Shown: positions 7,979 to 17,490, numbered from the stretch's first letter. The stretch is DNA of 64,000 nucleotides from Niabella pedocola (GCF_021044425.1 NZ_JAJNEC010000005.1:2108001-2172000), one strand, 5' to 3'. Translations and numbers: made by a program. The notes: generated by a model not told the origin, from the letters alone.

Positions 7979-8944
7979 CTACCTGCCGAGACCCAGGCTT
8001 CGTTTTTGAACCGCGCGGGCAATTTCCTCGGGTTCACTTTTTTCCAGGGGCTGCTTGTGAGAAGAAAGACTTTGCCGGGTCAGCCATTCATTTAGGTCTG
8101 CGTATCCATAATAAAGCAGACTGCGGTCTTTATATTTTGAATTTTCTTTTATAAGCTGAGCCGTACATTTTTGTCCGGCGTTATCACGATCCAGGTATAG
8201 ATATATGGAAGCGTGCTGCTCTATCACCAGCCGGGCTTTTTCCAAAAAGGCCAGGGAGTTCAGCACCAAAATGTTTGTATTCGTGATCTCCGTTTTTTGA
8301 ATGACGGCATAGGTTAGGAAATCGAAGAAGCCTTCAAAAACGCTGATCTCCTCAGCGCGGTTGTTCAAAAAGGATACGCTTTTAGGCGCCGTGCTTCCTT
8401 TAAAATGTGCATTACGTAACTCGTATCCACCTGCGTTATTGGGAAAGCCAATGGCGTAATATTTTCGATTGTTGAGCTCATATTGTACTTCCCGGCAATA
8501 TTCCCGGGCTATTCCAAGTGATATTTTCCGTTGCCCCAGGTAGGTAATAAGCGCAGGTGACACAATCGGGCCGGTAGACAACACCTGGATTTTTTTCTCT
8601 TTATCAGGGAGCGGAACATTACCCGAATGCGGTAAGTTTTGCAACGGATTGCGATGAAAAGAAAGAAAATCCTGTAACCTGGTCAATGCTTCCGGAATGC
8701 CACAGCTGTGATACAACATGCACAGGTCAATAATACTTCCGCCTTTGCCAATCCCATGATCATACCACAGGCCCTTTCTCCGGTCAACTTTAAACGACGG
8801 TGTATTTTCATTTCTGCCGGGCAGCGGGGATAAATACCAATATTCCTGGTTATGGCTCATCCGGGGATCGGGATAGTGCCCCAGGGATTCCAAATAATCG
8901 ACCAGGTCAATTTGTTTTGCGTCGGTTGTAGTAAAGCGTTTCAT
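7979..8944 (-). CDS. Toprim-domain primase-like protein of a mobile element
   Basis: 321 residues. The N-terminal 90 residues resemble the zinc-finger domain of DnaG-type primases (GRNENTPSFKVDRRKGLWYD, then GIGKGGSIIDL), but the zinc cysteines are absent, as in many mobile-element versions. A Toprim domain follows: the acidic EG motif is at about 206-207 (ISVFEGFFDFL) and the DxD motif is in YLYLDRDNAGQK around 246-257. Primase-like proteins of this type prime complementary-strand synthesis on transferred DNA. The gene overlaps the helix-turn-helix gene by four bases. Confidence 0.82.
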   Translation of the reverse strand: MKRFTTTDAKQIDLVDYLESLGHYPDPRMSHNQEYWYLSPLPGRNENTPSFKVDRRKGLWYDHGIGKGGSIIDLCMLYHSCGIPEALTRLQDFLSFHRNPLQNLPHSGNVPLPDKEKKIQVLSTGPIVSPALITYLGQRKISLGIAREYCREVQYELNNRKYYAIGFPNNAGGYELRNAHFKGSTAPKSVSFLNNRAEEISVFEGFFDFLTYAVIQKTEITNTNILVLNSLAFLEKARLVIEQHASIYLYLDRDNAGQKCTAQLIKENSKYKDRSLLYYGYADLNEWLTRQSLSSHKQPLEKSEPEEIARAVQKRSLGLGR

Positions 8945-9240
8945 TTTTCATTCGGTTGATAGTGAATGTTCTTTTTTTGTTTCACATATTCCAGTACTTC
9001 GGACCGGATAAAGTAGACCCGGCCGCCTTGTTTATGAAATGGCAGACCACGGTTCATCCAGTCGTGCAGCGTTACAAGGGAGATCCGGAACATGCCTGCG
9101 ATCTCTTTCCGGTTCAGCAGTGGCTCGCCTTCTTCATTGTTTTGTGAGCTGGGTGCGGGAATATTTTCCAAACATTCTTTCACCGCCTCCCTGATCCACC
9201 GGCGAAAGTCTCCTTCATTAGGTAAAAAAACTGTATCCAT
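8941..9240 (-). CDS. helix-turn-helix (excisionase/MerR-like) DNA-binding protein
   Basis: 99 residues. Residues 40-90 form a helix-turn-helix-17 domain: LLNRKEIAGMFRISLVTLHD then MNRGLPFHKQGGRVYFIRSE, ending EYVKQKK. Proteins like this act as excisionases or repressors at the head of mobile-element operons. It is the first gene of module 1 and overlaps the primase by four bases. An inverted repeat covering its first codons and repeated upstream (see 9231-9319) may be its own binding site. Confidence 0.8.
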   Translation of the reverse strand: MDTVFLPNEGDFRRWIREAVKECLENIPAPSSQNNEEGEPLLNRKEIAGMFRISLVTLHDWMNRGLPFHKQGGRVYFIRSEVLEYVKQKKNIHYQPNEK

Positions 9241-9319
9241 AAAAATTCGTTTTATGGAGGCAAGATGGGTTAGAAAAGGAGCAAAGTCAATGATGGATAC
9301 AGTATGGATTTTTATCCAT
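9231..9319. repeat. inverted repeat plus palindrome at the head of mobilization module 1
   Basis: CTGTATCCAT at 9231-9240 covers the start codon of the helix-turn-helix gene and is inverted exactly at 9293-9302 (ATGGATACAG). Directly beside it, ATGGAT-TTTT-ATCCAT forms a perfect palindrome at 9304-9319. Three related half-sites (ATCCAT) within 90 bases suggest an operator for autoregulation, or the end of the element. Confidence 0.45.
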
Positions 9320-9398
9320 TGAAAATAAATTGCTTACAAAATCTCATGGTTAGGTTTGAAAAGATAAAGCAGCAATAAAAAAAAGAATTAAGAGGTCC

Positions 9399-10295
9399 TC
9401 AGTGATAGAAAAACTCCTCTAAAGCCTGGATCAGTTGTTGTACTTTAGGATTTTTATAGTTCAGTACTTCTCCTTTGTCGCCAACTCTTTTTTGCAGGGT
9501 ATTTATTTTTCTATCCTTAAAAGCAGCGAAGTGCAACTTAAGTATGGCTGCGATATCAGTGTCTGAGAATTTTTTAAACAGCTGTTCGCCTTTCTGCAGG
9601 GACGATGGAGCCTGTACCTCCTGCAGTAAGATCAGGAGCTGTACTATACGTTCTTCGTGGTTACGGTTATTGAGTTCAATATTGCCGGTGGTAAAAGAAT
9701 TGGTTAATTCGCTGAGTCCGTTCTCGGTCGTTTTCATAATCTGGTCGATATGCATCGATAATTTTTCAGATAATATTTTTACCTGTTGGTCAATATTGGA
9801 GGCATTTTTTGATTCCGCATTTTGAATAATTGTATGAAGACCCATTTCTAATTCCTGTTTCAAATCTTGTTGTTCCTGTTGAGCTTTTTCTTGGAATTGT
9901 TCCTTCATTACTAATTGCTTTTCAGCAACCCAATCAAGAGCTGTTACCAATTTTCGTGATCTGTTTCCCGATTTTTTTAGCCGGTCATTGATTTCATATT
10001 GAAGGAAGCGAAGGAAGTCGGCTTTCTCGGGATATAGGTTATAATGAAACTCTAGGTAATTAATAATATCAAACCCTTGATATTCATGCAGCTTGTTGAA
10101 AATTTCATTTAAATAGCGAATTGCAAATGGCTCTTTTTGGAAATACAAGTAGAAATCGTTTTGGTAATTACCCAGCCGGTAAGAAAAGTAAGGCGTAAAC
10201 CCTCCTGAAGTGTTAGAATATGCCGACCTGTATCCAAACGTTGCCAGCATGTTTCTGACGAAAATCTTAGAGTATAGCCATTGTTTGATTTTCAT
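9399..10295 (-). CDS. unknown protein: conserved N-terminal domain plus long coiled coil
   Basis: 298 residues. The N-terminal part (about residues 1-90) has a distinct aromatic pattern (GGFTPYFSYRLGNYQNDFYL). Residues 120-220 are glutamine/glutamate-rich and probably coiled coil. The C-terminal 70 residues are helical and basic. A truncated relative of the first 58 residues lies at 28756-28929, next to the tyrosine integrase. I do not recognise the family. It is transcribed towards mobilization module 1 but separated from it by about 160 bases. Confidence 0.65.
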   Translation of the reverse strand: MKIKQWLYSKIFVRNMLATFGYRSAYSNTSGGFTPYFSYRLGNYQNDFYLYFQKEPFAIRYLNEIFNKLHEYQGFDIINYLEFHYNLYPEKADFLRFLQYEINDRLKKSGNRSRKLVTALDWVAEKQLVMKEQFQEKAQQEQQDLKQELEMGLHTIIQNAESKNASNIDQQVKILSEKLSMHIDQIMKTTENGLSELTNSFTTGNIELNNRNHEERIVQLLILLQEVQAPSSLQKGEQLFKKFSDTDIAAILKLHFAAFKDRKINTLQKRVGDKGEVLNYKNPKVQQLIQALEEFFYH

Positions 10296-11229
10296 ATGTT
10301 TAACAGGTTACAGAGACTTGGCAAATTCAATTTAAAGATACATTTTTTATAAATATAGCAGCTTGTTGTAGATTTGAAGAATTGTCCTATGAGAAGTCGG
10401 CGCGAACTGCGCCGGCTAGTAACCTTCTTTTAAAACGGTAAAGCCATTCAAAATAACTGTGATTAATTGAACTGGTTTTTCCGAAAAGAACTTTAATAAA
10501 GTAACAATTCCCCGCACTATCAAGTATGAAGAAGGGTCAATCAGCCGGTGTAGAGCGTTTACTAATTAAGAGGATGTTTCAGATTGTTAAATAACCCTTC
10601 TATCCTCTGCGGCTCCTTCTCTTTTATTAGACGCAAAGAGTTTGACATATTGGGTTGTTGGTCTCTTGAGAAATACTATTATGATTAAGATACTTAATGG
10701 TCAATTGCTAATTCGTTTCGCAGGTAGTTTTAATAACGGGGACCGTTTTTTGTCGATAATTTATTGAGAACGTGTTTTACCTCATTAAGCGACTTCAATA
10801 TGAAGAAGCATAGATATCGAAGTTTGGAGAATATCGATCAATAGAAAGGGAAATCAGCGAACGGCCAGCTGGGTTTAATCACAGATGTTACAGGTTAAAA
10901 ACGAGTTTGTTTTATCAAAAACTGGTTGCTATTGATATTTATTTGCTTTCCCTGCACATTTTTTTTTAACTTAGCCTGGTATCGAGACGGTCGTAAGTCA
11001 TAAAATTTTCAGATAGCTTCATTCTTATTGACTTTTGACCGGGTGGTGTTGGATAGGCCCTCTACTGATTTTGAAAGATTTGGCGGCAATACTTGTACCG
11101 GCCTTATCAAAGTAGCGCCTGAATGCCTGATGTTTTACAGAAGGGGTTTGTGCTCATTTATATGAAAATTATACGTGTTCGCCTCATAGAGCGGAAGGAT
11201 ATTTATTTTATCATATAAAAATCAAAGCC
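10296..11229. other. 930-base region without a convincing gene, upstream of the NO reductase
   Basis: No ORF of credible length or composition appears in either strand. A GC-rich dyad CGGCGC-gaact-GCGCCG is at 10398-10414 in otherwise AT-rich DNA. It shares AAGTCGGCGCG with the dyad in the second mobilization region (37257-37267). The last 80 bases must contain the NO reductase promoter. The region may be decayed insertion debris. Confidence 0.4.
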
Positions 11230-13473
11230 ATGACACCCAAAAAACTTTGGATTGGCCTATCTGCTGTCGTTATCGGATCTTTTGCGATCTTGATTTTCTT
11301 TGGAACTGAAATTTATAGGACAGTACCTCCAGTCCCGGATCGGATTGTTGCCACAGACGGCACTGTTTTAGCTACCGGCCAGGATATTAGAGAGGGACAA
11401 AATGTTTGGCAATCAATCGGCGGACAGACTGTTGGGAGTATTTGGGGGCATGGTGCCTACATAGCGCCTGATTGGACGGCAGACTATCTTCACCGTGAAT
11501 CGCTCCTGCTTTTGGATGAATTGGCAAAGAAGGACGGAAAAGTCTATAAAGATCTTAATGATGAAGAACAGGCGGGATACCGGGTACGGTTAAAGTCGGA
11601 TCTTCGGACAAATACTTTTGATCAGGCGAAAAAGGAGATTTTATTTAGTGTAGAAAGGGCGCGCGTATACCAGGCGCTTTCGAGTTATTATGCCCGCTTA
11701 TTTATGGACGACCCTCAGATGGCGCGGCTCCGTGATCAGTATGCCATTCCTGCGAACACGGTAAAGGATAGCATCCGCATGGCTAAAATGAGCGCCTTCT
11801 TTGCCTGGAGCTCCTGGGTTTGTATTACAGAACGCCCGGGAAGTAAAGTTACTTATACCAACAACTGGCCACATGATGAGCTTATTGGAAATGTTCCTTC
11901 TCCGTCGTTACACTTATGGTCAGGATTTAGCGTTCTGCTGCTGTTGACTTGCGTAGGGTTGCTGGTGTTCTACCATGCCCGGAACAAAGAAGAGGAAATA
12001 AGTGAGCAAATGCCGCTCGATGATCCCTTACGTAATATGAAGCCTACTCCTTCTATGAGAGCGACCTTAAAATATATCTGGATCGTTGCGTTTCTTATTT
12101 TAATACAAATGCTCTCCGGGGTAATTACGGCCCACTACGGAGTAGAAGGAAGTGCGTTCTACGGCATACCTCTGGATAAATTTTTACCCCAGGCTGTTTC
12201 CCGGAGCTGGCATGTACAGCTGGCGATATTCTGGATTGCAACCTCCTGGTTAGCAACGGGACTTTATATTGCTCCTGCGGTATCGGGGTATGAGCCAAAA
12301 TATCAGAAGCTAGGGGTCAATGTTCTGTTTGCAGCATTATTGATTGTGGTGCTTGGCTCTTTAGCCGGTCAGTGGCTGGGAGTTATGCAAAAGTTAGGGT
12401 TAAGAGAAAATTTTCTTTGGGGCCACCAGGGATACGAATATGTCGAATTGGGAAGGATATGGCAGGTTTTATTATTAATTGGGTTGGTGCTATGGCTGGT
12501 GCTTATGATACGGGCGTTACTTCCAGCGTTGAAAAGGAGAGATGGCGATCGGCACTTGCTGCTTTTGTTTGTTTTGTCGGCTATTGCAATCGCTCTATTC
12601 TATGGCGCCGGGTTAATGTATGGTCAACAAACAAACATGGCTATTGCCGAATATTGGCGCTGGTGGGTGGTACACCTTTGGGTGGAGGGTTTCTTCGAGG
12701 TTTTTGCAACGGTAGTGGCCGCATTCCTGTTTACCCGGTTGGGTTTGCTGCGACTCAAAACTGCTACTACTGCAGTGTTGTTTTCAACTATTATTTTTCT
12801 TTCAGGCGGCATTGTGGGCACTTTTCACCATCTCTATTTTAGTGCCACACCCACTGCAGTGTTGGCCCTGGGAGCTACGTTCAGCGCCCTTGAAATTGTG
12901 CCATTGGTTTTGATTGGTTATGAAGCCTATCAAAACTATCAGCTCAGTAAGTCCACTAAATGGATCAAGGCATATAAGTGGCCTATCTATTGTTTTATTG
13001 CAATGTCTTTCTGGAATTTCCTGGGTGCAGGCATCTTTGGCTTTGCTATTAACCCGCCGATAGCCCTCTATTATATTCAGGGCCTGAATACCACTGCCGT
13101 TCACGGCCATGCAGCGCTTTTTGGTGTATATGGGATCTTGGGAATGGGCTTAATGCTATTTGTTTTGCGAGGATTGTATCCGGAGCGGCAGTGGAATGAC
13201 CGGTTAATCGGTTGGGCTTTTTGGATGATCAATATTGGTTTGTTGGTAATGGTAACCGTTAGCATGTTGCCGATTGGTATTATGCAGGCAGTGGCTTCTA
13301 TCCAGGAGGGATACTGGTATGCACGCTCGGCTGAATTTATGCATACGGATATTATGGGAGTGCTGAGATGGTTACGCGTACCGGGGGATGCCATACTTGC
13401 TATTGGTGAATTGCTACTGGTAGTGTTTATTATCGGGTTAAAAACCGGTTGGTCCCTAAAAGAACAACGTTAA
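11230..13473 (+). CDS. norB: quinol-dependent nitric oxide reductase (qNor)
   Basis: 747 residues, the usual length of single-subunit qNor. It has an N-terminal helix and a periplasmic domain (about 30-225), then the heme-copper-oxidase-like 12-helix core. Metal ligands are visible in SRSWHVQLAIFW (about 322-333), HLWVEGFFEVFAT (about 481-493, with the catalytic-site glutamates), GTFHHLYFSATP (about 531) and VHGHAALFG (about 623). The enzyme reduces two NO to N2O with electrons from menaquinol at the inner membrane. It stands alone, several kilobases upstream of nosZ. The NosZ product chain downstream makes the pair NO to N2O to N2. Confidence 0.95.
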   Translation: MTPKKLWIGLSAVVIGSFAILIFFGTEIYRTVPPVPDRIVATDGTVLATGQDIREGQNVWQSIGGQTVGSIWGHGAYIAPDWTADYLHRESLLLLDELAKKDGKVYKDLNDEEQAGYRVRLKSDLRTNTFDQAKKEILFSVERARVYQALSSYYARLFMDDPQMARLRDQYAIPANTVKDSIRMAKMSAFFAWSSWVCITERPGSKVTYTNNWPHDELIGNVPSPSLHLWSGFSVLLLLTCVGLLVFYHARNKEEEISEQMPLDDPLRNMKPTPSMRATLKYIWIVAFLILIQMLSGVITAHYGVEGSAFYGIPLDKFLPQAVSRSWHVQLAIFWIATSWLATGLYIAPAVSGYEPKYQKLGVNVLFAALLIVVLGSLAGQWLGVMQKLGLRENFLWGHQGYEYVELGRIWQVLLLIGLVLWLVLMIRALLPALKRRDGDRHLLLLFVLSAIAIALFYGAGLMYGQQTNMAIAEYWRWWVVHLWVEGFFEVFATVVAAFLFTRLGLLRLKTATTAVLFSTIIFLSGGIVGTFHHLYFSATPTAVLALGATFSALEIVPLVLIGYEAYQNYQLSKSTKWIKAYKWPIYCFIAMSFWNFLGAGIFGFAINPPIALYYIQGLNTTAVHGHAALFGVYGILGMGLMLFVLRGLYPERQWNDRLIGWAFWMINIGLLVMVTVSMLPIGIMQAVASIQEGYWYARSAEFMHTDIMGVLRWLRVPGDAILAIGELLLVVFIIGLKTGWSLKEQR

Positions 13474-14143
13474 GTGAGCGAGGATATTCATAGATACTGG
13501 GCGTGCATCTAATTAAGCCATTAAAAAAAACATAGAATGAGTTATAGTACGGCCTCATTTTATGATGATCTTAAATATGAAACGCTTGAGCTTGGAGAGG
13601 TAGAGTAATGCTTAAAACAGAATGGACAAAAAAAACAGGATCGTGTCCAGGCGGGGCAGCAAATGAAAGAGCATTCAGTGCCTTATCCAGTTTCAATACA
13701 AGTATTAGAAGGATTAATCTAGTTGGGTTGGACAGACAAAGTTCTTTCTTAAAAGGAGGAATGATGATTGGGCTGAGAGCGGACATAGGCACCGCCTAAT
13801 CGCTGAAGCGACAGTATTATGAAATGTCTTTGTTCCCAAAAGATGCAGCACAACGGTTCAGATGTATGAGTTAATAATTTGGCATCCTTGCTTCAACAAG
13901 AAATTAGAATTTCAAAGCTAAAATTTTAGTTCGTTATTGGAAAGCTTGCGAGCAACATTGATAGAAGATGGATTTGATTTCATATTACGGCAATCTTTCG
14001 CTTATAGCCAATTGCCCAACACCAAGATATTTCTACATAGTTGCTTTCGAATCGATTTACCGTTTTTTTATTAGTGAATGACTACCTTTGTACAGAGCAT
14101 ACATTCAGCATTAGATTAGACTTCAACCTATGTAGCAGCTGAT
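13474..14143. other. 670-base region without a recognisable gene
   Basis: Short open frames on both strands around 13571-13799 have no start context or recognisable product. The sequence looks like degraded DNA between the NO reductase and a broken sensor gene. Only the promoter-like site at 14083 stands out. Confidence 0.45.
14083..14090 (+). promoter_or_regulatory. Bacteroidota -7 promoter element candidate
   Basis: TACCTTTG matches the Bacteroidota -7 consensus TAnnTTTG exactly, 54 bases before the start of the sensor fragment at 14144. The -33 element is weak (a T-run about 20 bases upstream), so this is only a candidate. Confidence 0.35.
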
Positions 14144-14374
14144 ATGAAATGCGCACTTGTTTTCATGAGAACCATTCCAATTTTATTTTTACTATTCACA
14201 ATCACCGGTAGCGCCCAAGTGATTGACCTTTCACAGCATAACTTTAATCAAAACATCGGTAGATACGTAAGTTATTACGAGGATAAAACCGGTGCTTTAT
14301 CTTTAAGCGATATACAGAATGCCTATGAAAGTGGTCGTTTTAAAAAAGGCGCAACCGAACTATTTTTTCATTAA
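14144..14374 (+). pseudogene. truncated start of a 7TMR-DISM-type sensor protein
   Basis: 76 residues: a signal peptide (about 10-25, ending ITGSAQ), then GRYVSYYEDKTGALSLSDIQ. This is the characteristic opening of 7TMR-DISMED2 extracellular domains of Bacteroidota sensor kinases. These proteins normally continue for 400-700 residues with seven helices and a kinase or LytTR output. Here the frame ends after only 50 residues of the domain, exactly where the convergent DUF4375-like gene begins to overlap. I read it as a gene fragment left by a rearrangement. Confidence 0.6.
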
Positions 14375-14846
14375 AGCAATCTGAGCCACTAAAATATCTT
14401 GAGTTATATAACTCTATTGTTTCCAATTCTTCATCTGTTAGGTATGATAAAATATCTGATCGACTGGCATCAGAAATAATCGGTTTTACAGAATCATAAA
14501 CGAAATGCAACTTGTTCAATACGATCAGGTATTCAGTTGCGTGGCGCCTTTTTAAACCCTGCGTACATAAATAGAGGCATTTATTACTGGCATTAAAGAA
14601 GAAGAGATAACCTTCGGTTTGCATGTCTCGGTCCAGCATCCTCAGGGCTGCAAGGTCCTGCTCATCATTTGAAAGATGTTCCCAGGTTTTACCCGTTCCA
14701 GATTTATATCGGAAATAGACGGCATACATCAGTAAATCGTGTACGTATTGATTATTGTTTTCCTCACAGTAGGCTTTTAAACAGGAGAGAGATAGATGAA
14801 AATATAATATACTTCTAAGTAACAAATGCGCATGTTGGAATGTCAA
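14340..14846 (-). CDS. DUF4375/DMP19-like protein
   Basis: 168 residues. The middle (TWEHLSNDEQDLAALRMLDR, DMQTEGYLFFFNASNKCLYL) resembles the DMP19/DUF4375 family core, in which a VNNGGFxQFFFNSxG motif is typical. Here it is TEGYLFFFNASN. The family is found in many bacteria; some members are DNA-mimic proteins, but the role of most is unknown. The 3' end overlaps the truncated sensor fragment by 35 bases, so the C-terminus (SGSDCFNEKIVRLRLF) may be altered. Confidence 0.5.
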   Translation of the reverse strand: MTFQHAHLLLRSILYFHLSLSCLKAYCEENNNQYVHDLLMYAVYFRYKSGTGKTWEHLSNDEQDLAALRMLDRDMQTEGYLFFFNASNKCLYLCTQGLKRRHATEYLIVLNKLHFVYDSVKPIISDASRSDILSYLTDEELETIELYNSRYFSGSDCFNEKIVRLRLF

Positions 14847-14976
14847 TAATTTATTGAGAAAAATGCTGCGGAGATCTTTGGTGTGTTTTTGCGTTATTTT
14901 TTAATGTTCAAATAATCATTTTTCTCATAAGCAGTTAGTTTTGGTTACGACCGCTGTTTTTACAGGGGTCTATTTG

Positions 14977-15900
14977 GTGTGTCAGGCATGTTAAGTTGCT
15001 TTAGGGTGAAAATCCTGAACACGCCGTTACAGTCGGAAGTGTTAGTTCAAGTCAAGAGTGTCCTTTGTGGGGGAATCTGAGGGAAGCCAGAGGCAAAGGC
15101 TTGGCCCCCTTGAACAGGAACTGCATATAGGGCAACTATTGACCGGGTAATGCCGCCAAAGAGGCAAAAGCCATACTGCACGGAGATCTCCCGGCAGATG
15201 TAGGGGGCGCAGGAACGAAAGAAACATTAACTTACCCTGAGAGGTCTGTCGGCGACTCGTCGCCATTAACAGAAGTCAACAGAGGCTATGTATGGTAGGC
15301 AAGAAACAAGCCTTGTACTCCTCGGAGGAGCGCAGAAGGAAGTTTCACAGATCAAATCAAAAAACCGCATATCAGAATGGCGGCTGAAAAAGTGCATTAT
15401 TGTCAGGACAACTAGCTGAACCACGTAAGAGAAATTTTATTTATCGAAACGGATAGCGGAACAACCAATAACAAGGTCGTCAAATAAAGGCAGCAGCGGT
15501 GCCGATGGCATGCGCTGGAGTGAATTACGCCCCTATGTGAACGACCATTTGCAATTCCTTCGGACGACTATTCTTTTGGGCAGTGACCGGCCAGAGTCGG
15601 TAAGGAGCTTAGAAATCCCCAAACTCAGCGAGTGAATAAGGAAGCTGAGTATCCCAACGGTCAAAGACAGGATGTTACAACAGGCAATATCTAACTGGTT
15701 ATCGTGGCAATACGAAGCAACCTTTTCCAATCGTAGTTACGGGTTCCTGACAGGGCGTAGCGCCCATTAGGCAGTATTGCAGGTTCAACAATACCTGAAT
15801 ACGGTCCGGGTCTGGATCATAGAACTGGGCTTGGAAAAGTTCCTCGATAATGTAAACCACGACCGGTTGATGAGCCGGCTGTTACTCCAGGTTACTGACT
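14977..15900 (+). mobile_element. decayed, 3'-truncated group II intron
   Basis: The element appears to begin with GTGTGTC at 14977, the usual 5' end of bacterial group II introns. About 450 bases of GC-rich structured sequence follow, then the remains of a LtrA-type reverse transcriptase. The frame breaks off near 15900 before the catalytic YADD motif. I see no domain V-type hairpin between there and hemN at 16065, so the 3' half of the element is missing. Confidence 0.7.
15432..15900 (+). pseudogene. group II intron reverse transcriptase (LtrA-type), broken
   Basis: In one frame the translation reads SNKGSSGADGM, then SELRPYV, SLEIPKLSE-stop-IRKLSIPTV, QQAISNWLS, YEATFSNRSYGF, TGRSAH-stop-AVLQVQQYL and LEKFLDNVNHDRLMSRL. 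This is the canonical order of group II intron reverse transcriptase fingers and palm blocks. Two in-frame stops are present. The first catalytic aspartate block (normally D-x-D-LEKFFD) is changed to E-L-G-LEKFLD. The YADD box and maturase domain are missing, so the gene is dead. Confidence 0.78.
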
Positions 15901-16064
15901 GCTGTACCTTATGTAAGCCCTGCTTTTTTGAACCATAACACAAAAAGATAAAACCGTTTGTCATCCTTGATTATTGCGAGCTTCTTTTATTTTACTGATG
16001 AAGATCTGCAAGTCTCCTAACGGTTATCATACATGCTGGGTTACCACGGTGTTAGTTTTGAGAT

Positions 16065-17444
16065 ATGATGAATCAAGCACAAATAGATCCGTTTTTAATA
16101 AAAAAGTATAATCAGCCGGTTCCCCGTTATACAAGTTATCCTACCATTCCGTTTTGGCAGGACCACATTTCGCTGAACCGATGGAGGGAGCAATTTAGAG
16201 AGCAATTTGCCATCGAAAATAAGCGTAGTGGCATCAGCCTTTATATCCACCTTCCATTTTGTGAATCTTTGTGTACCTATTGCGGGTGCAACAAAAAAAT
16301 TACAACCAATCATACCGTAGAAGAACCGTATTTGCTGGCTATCGCCAAAGAATGGAAACAATACCGGAGTCTGATGCAGGAAACGCCGGTGATCCGGGAG
16401 CTTCATTTAGGGGGCGGTACCCCAACGTTCTTCTCCCCGAAAAATCTTGAGCGGCTGGTGACAACAATCCTCAGTGACAGCACCTTGCACCCCGACTACG
16501 AATTCAGCATTGAAGGGCATCCCAATAACACTACGGCAGCACACCTGGCGGTATTGGCATCTTTGGGCTTCCGGCGTATCAGTTATGGCGTGCAGGATAT
16601 GGATCCCGAAGTACAGCGAGTGATCAACCGCATACAGCCCTTAGCTAATGTGCAGCGGGCAACAGACGAAGCAAGAAAAAAGGGTTTTACTTCGGTTAAT
16701 TTTGATCTTATCTATGGCCTGCCCCTGCAAACGGTGAGTGGAATGCAAACCACTTTTCAGCAGGTGTTGCCGCTGCAACCCGACAGGATCGCTTTTTATA
16801 GCTATGCCCATGTGCCCTGGACCAGCCGGATGCAACGGCTGTTTGACGAAACACAGTTGCCTGCGCCCGAAGAAAAAATGCAGCTTTATCTGGAAGGTAA
16901 AAAATTGTTGCTGGAGGGCGGTTATGAGGATATTGGTATGGATCATTTCGCGCTACCGCACGATGAATTATTCCGGGCGCGGGAAGCAGGTACGCTCCAT
17001 CGCAATTTTATGGGATACACGATTCAGAATAGCTCCTTCCTACTCGGCCTGGGAGTATCAGCCATAAGCGATATAGGGAATGCTTTTGCGCAGAATAAAA
17101 AAAACCTGCACGATTACTATAATGCTATCAACACGAATCAACCAGCCGTAAAAAGAGGTTATTTTCTTAGTGAAGAAGATTTGTCCTTCAGGCACTATAT
17201 TAAAGACATTTCCTGTAAGGCAGGTACGCTCTTTGATGTAAAAGATCTTGAAATACTGGAGCAGTCCTCATTTCCGTTGCTCGATCAATTGCAGAATGAT
17301 GGGCTGATTACTTATGACCGGAAAGGAGTTAAGGTAACACCAATGGGACATTATTTTATCCGTACGATCTGCAGTGCCTTCGACCTCTATCTGCAGCGAC
17401 ATACCGCAACAGACAATAATGAATTATTTAGCAAGGCCATTTGA
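16065..17444 (+). CDS. hemN: oxygen-independent coproporphyrinogen III oxidase (radical SAM)
   Basis: 459 residues, full length. The opening is IKKYNQPVPRYTSYPTIPFW. The radical-SAM iron-sulfur motif is CESLCTYCGC at 66-75 (C-x3-C-x2-C-x-C), followed by the SAM-binding glycines LHLGGGTPTFF near 110-120. The C-terminal HemN domain is present with SFRHYIKDISC-type residues. The enzyme decarboxylates coproporphyrinogen III to protoporphyrinogen IX without O2, in the cytoplasm. Its place between the NO reductase and nosZ fits heme supply for heme-rich denitrification enzymes under anoxia. Confidence 0.94.
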   Translation: MMNQAQIDPFLIKKYNQPVPRYTSYPTIPFWQDHISLNRWREQFREQFAIENKRSGISLYIHLPFCESLCTYCGCNKKITTNHTVEEPYLLAIAKEWKQYRSLMQETPVIRELHLGGGTPTFFSPKNLERLVTTILSDSTLHPDYEFSIEGHPNNTTAAHLAVLASLGFRRISYGVQDMDPEVQRVINRIQPLANVQRATDEARKKGFTSVNFDLIYGLPLQTVSGMQTTFQQVLPLQPDRIAFYSYAHVPWTSRMQRLFDETQLPAPEEKMQLYLEGKKLLLEGGYEDIGMDHFALPHDELFRAREAGTLHRNFMGYTIQNSSFLLGLGVSAISDIGNAFAQNKKNLHDYYNAINTNQPAVKRGYFLSEEDLSFRHYIKDISCKAGTLFDVKDLEILEQSSFPLLDQLQNDGLITYDRKGVKVTPMGHYFIRTICSAFDLYLQRHTATDNNELFSKAI

Positions 17445-17472
17445 TGTTTATTACAGTAAAGATCATGGTTTC

Positions 17473-17490
17473 TTATGATTTCAGTCATAA
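17473..17490 (+). promoter_or_regulatory. Crp/Fnr-type palindrome upstream of the cytochrome c and nosZ genes
   Basis: TTATGATTTCAGTCATAA is a perfect dyad (TTATGA, six-base spacer, TCATAA). The form TnnTGA-N6-TCAnnA is that of Crp/Fnr-superfamily operators. It lies 50 bases before the cytochrome c start. A Crp/Fnr regulator gene is encoded at 25943-26533 in the same region and is the obvious candidate to bind it. Confidence 0.6.

Noticed and set aside
13571..13799. Overlapping short frames on both strands
   Set aside because: Neither has a credible start region, conserved composition or recognisable product; treated as non-coding.
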